Assembly (NCBI GenBank): GCA_022494885.1
Contig: JAGVSM010000920.1
Coordinates: 124,001-188,000 of the forward strand
Source: Micrasema longulum
Lineage: Eukaryota > Arthropoda > Insecta > Trichoptera > Brachycentridae
Length of the DNA stretch: 64,000 bases
Direction: 5' to 3'
Shown here: positions 63,591 to 64,000 of the stretch, piece after piece
Position numbering within the stretch: position 1 is the first letter of the stretch
Layout of the letters: the number at the start of each line of letters is the position of its first letter
Program-made: the position numbers and the translations under genes
The notes under the pieces: generated by a model
The model's database searches: none
What the model was told of the DNA's origin: nothing
What the model saw: only the letters and a program-made list of their open reading frames with translations

Positions 63591-64000
63591 TAACTCAAGG
63601 AATTTTTTGTTTTGTTTTAAGCATGTCTCTCCCGTACGAAATAAAGAAGATTTTTAAAATATAGTACGTCTATTTAGTTATACGATGAGGGTAAATACGT
63701 ATTTTCATTATTATGTCTTGTTCCTTTTACAATATTTTTATATGACTGTTTTTTATTCTTATAGTATTTTTTATATTGTAGTATTTTTTATATTATTTTG
63801 TATATAATATATTTTTTTTTCACTTAAATTTAAATTTTTAAACAACTTTCATTTATGTTTTCTTTTTCCTTCTCTTTTTTATACTTTCATAATTAACATT
63901 AGATTTAATTGCTTTTTAATATGGAAACTTCACTGGTCCATTAGAATTAAGTCCAATTGTGTAAAATATTAAACTTTGTAACTGTACTGTATGTTTCCTG
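63591..64000. other. A+T-rich right edge, nothing recognised
   Basis: No supported feature. Confidence 0.35.

Overview
The window looks like A+T-rich intergenic or intronic DNA from an arthropod, most likely an insect. I see no complete protein-coding host gene, no rRNA, no intact tRNA gene, no CRISPR array and no bacterial gene organisation. The insect call rests on the mix of mobile-element debris: a mariner (D34D) transposase fragment, hAT and possible piggyBac-type non-autonomous elements, a pogo-like transposase remnant with a PHD-like finger, jockey/CR1-, RTE- and RNase-H-bearing non-LTR retrotransposon fragments, and several tRNA-derived SINE families. I cannot name the species.

Layout. 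0-13 kb: an inverted-repeat element (family A) at the left edge, a reverse-strand LINE 3' end with RNase H, SINE C copies, an RTE-type fragment, a relic of a CGGQNKNR-type transposase, a second 3' end of the first LINE at 10.6 kb, and a SINE B copy. 12.6-19 kb: an RTE-like LINE C-terminus, two back-to-back family A elements (one a foldback), a pogo-like relic, a 368-bp TTAA-flanked inverted-repeat element and a 529-bp hAT-type element with a perfect 8-bp target duplication. 19-31 kb: CpG-rich patches, several SINEs, LINE C-termini and another transposase relic. 31-38 kb: an 86-codon ORF of unknown function, a LINE reverse transcriptase relic, family A, SINE clusters, and an inverted element with hammerhead-like motifs. 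38-49 kb: a TATA promoter-like patch, a possible secreted carboxylesterase-like first exon, LINE fragments and mariner. 49-64 kb: scattered repeats, a jockey/CR1-like LINE, a SINE inserted inside a family A element, and an RTE LINE with a GAA microsatellite tail at the right end.

Dispersed families inferred by comparing copies inside the window: A (TIR/foldback element, about 12 copies), SINE B (about 12), SINE C (5), SINE D (3), SINE G (1), E (3 copies of a ~100-nt repeat), F (2 copies of a LINE 3' end). The coding remnants are nearly all truncated, frameshifted or stop-interrupted, so they are not expected to work together as a system. The most interesting signals are the hammerhead-ribozyme-like cores in inverted repeats at 37.2-37.6 kb (relatives at 18.0-18.3, 44.15 and 54.2 kb), the SINE B copies with an extra upstream leader, and two or three unexplained coding-like patches. 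All family assignments are from motifs recognised by eye; no database search was possible.
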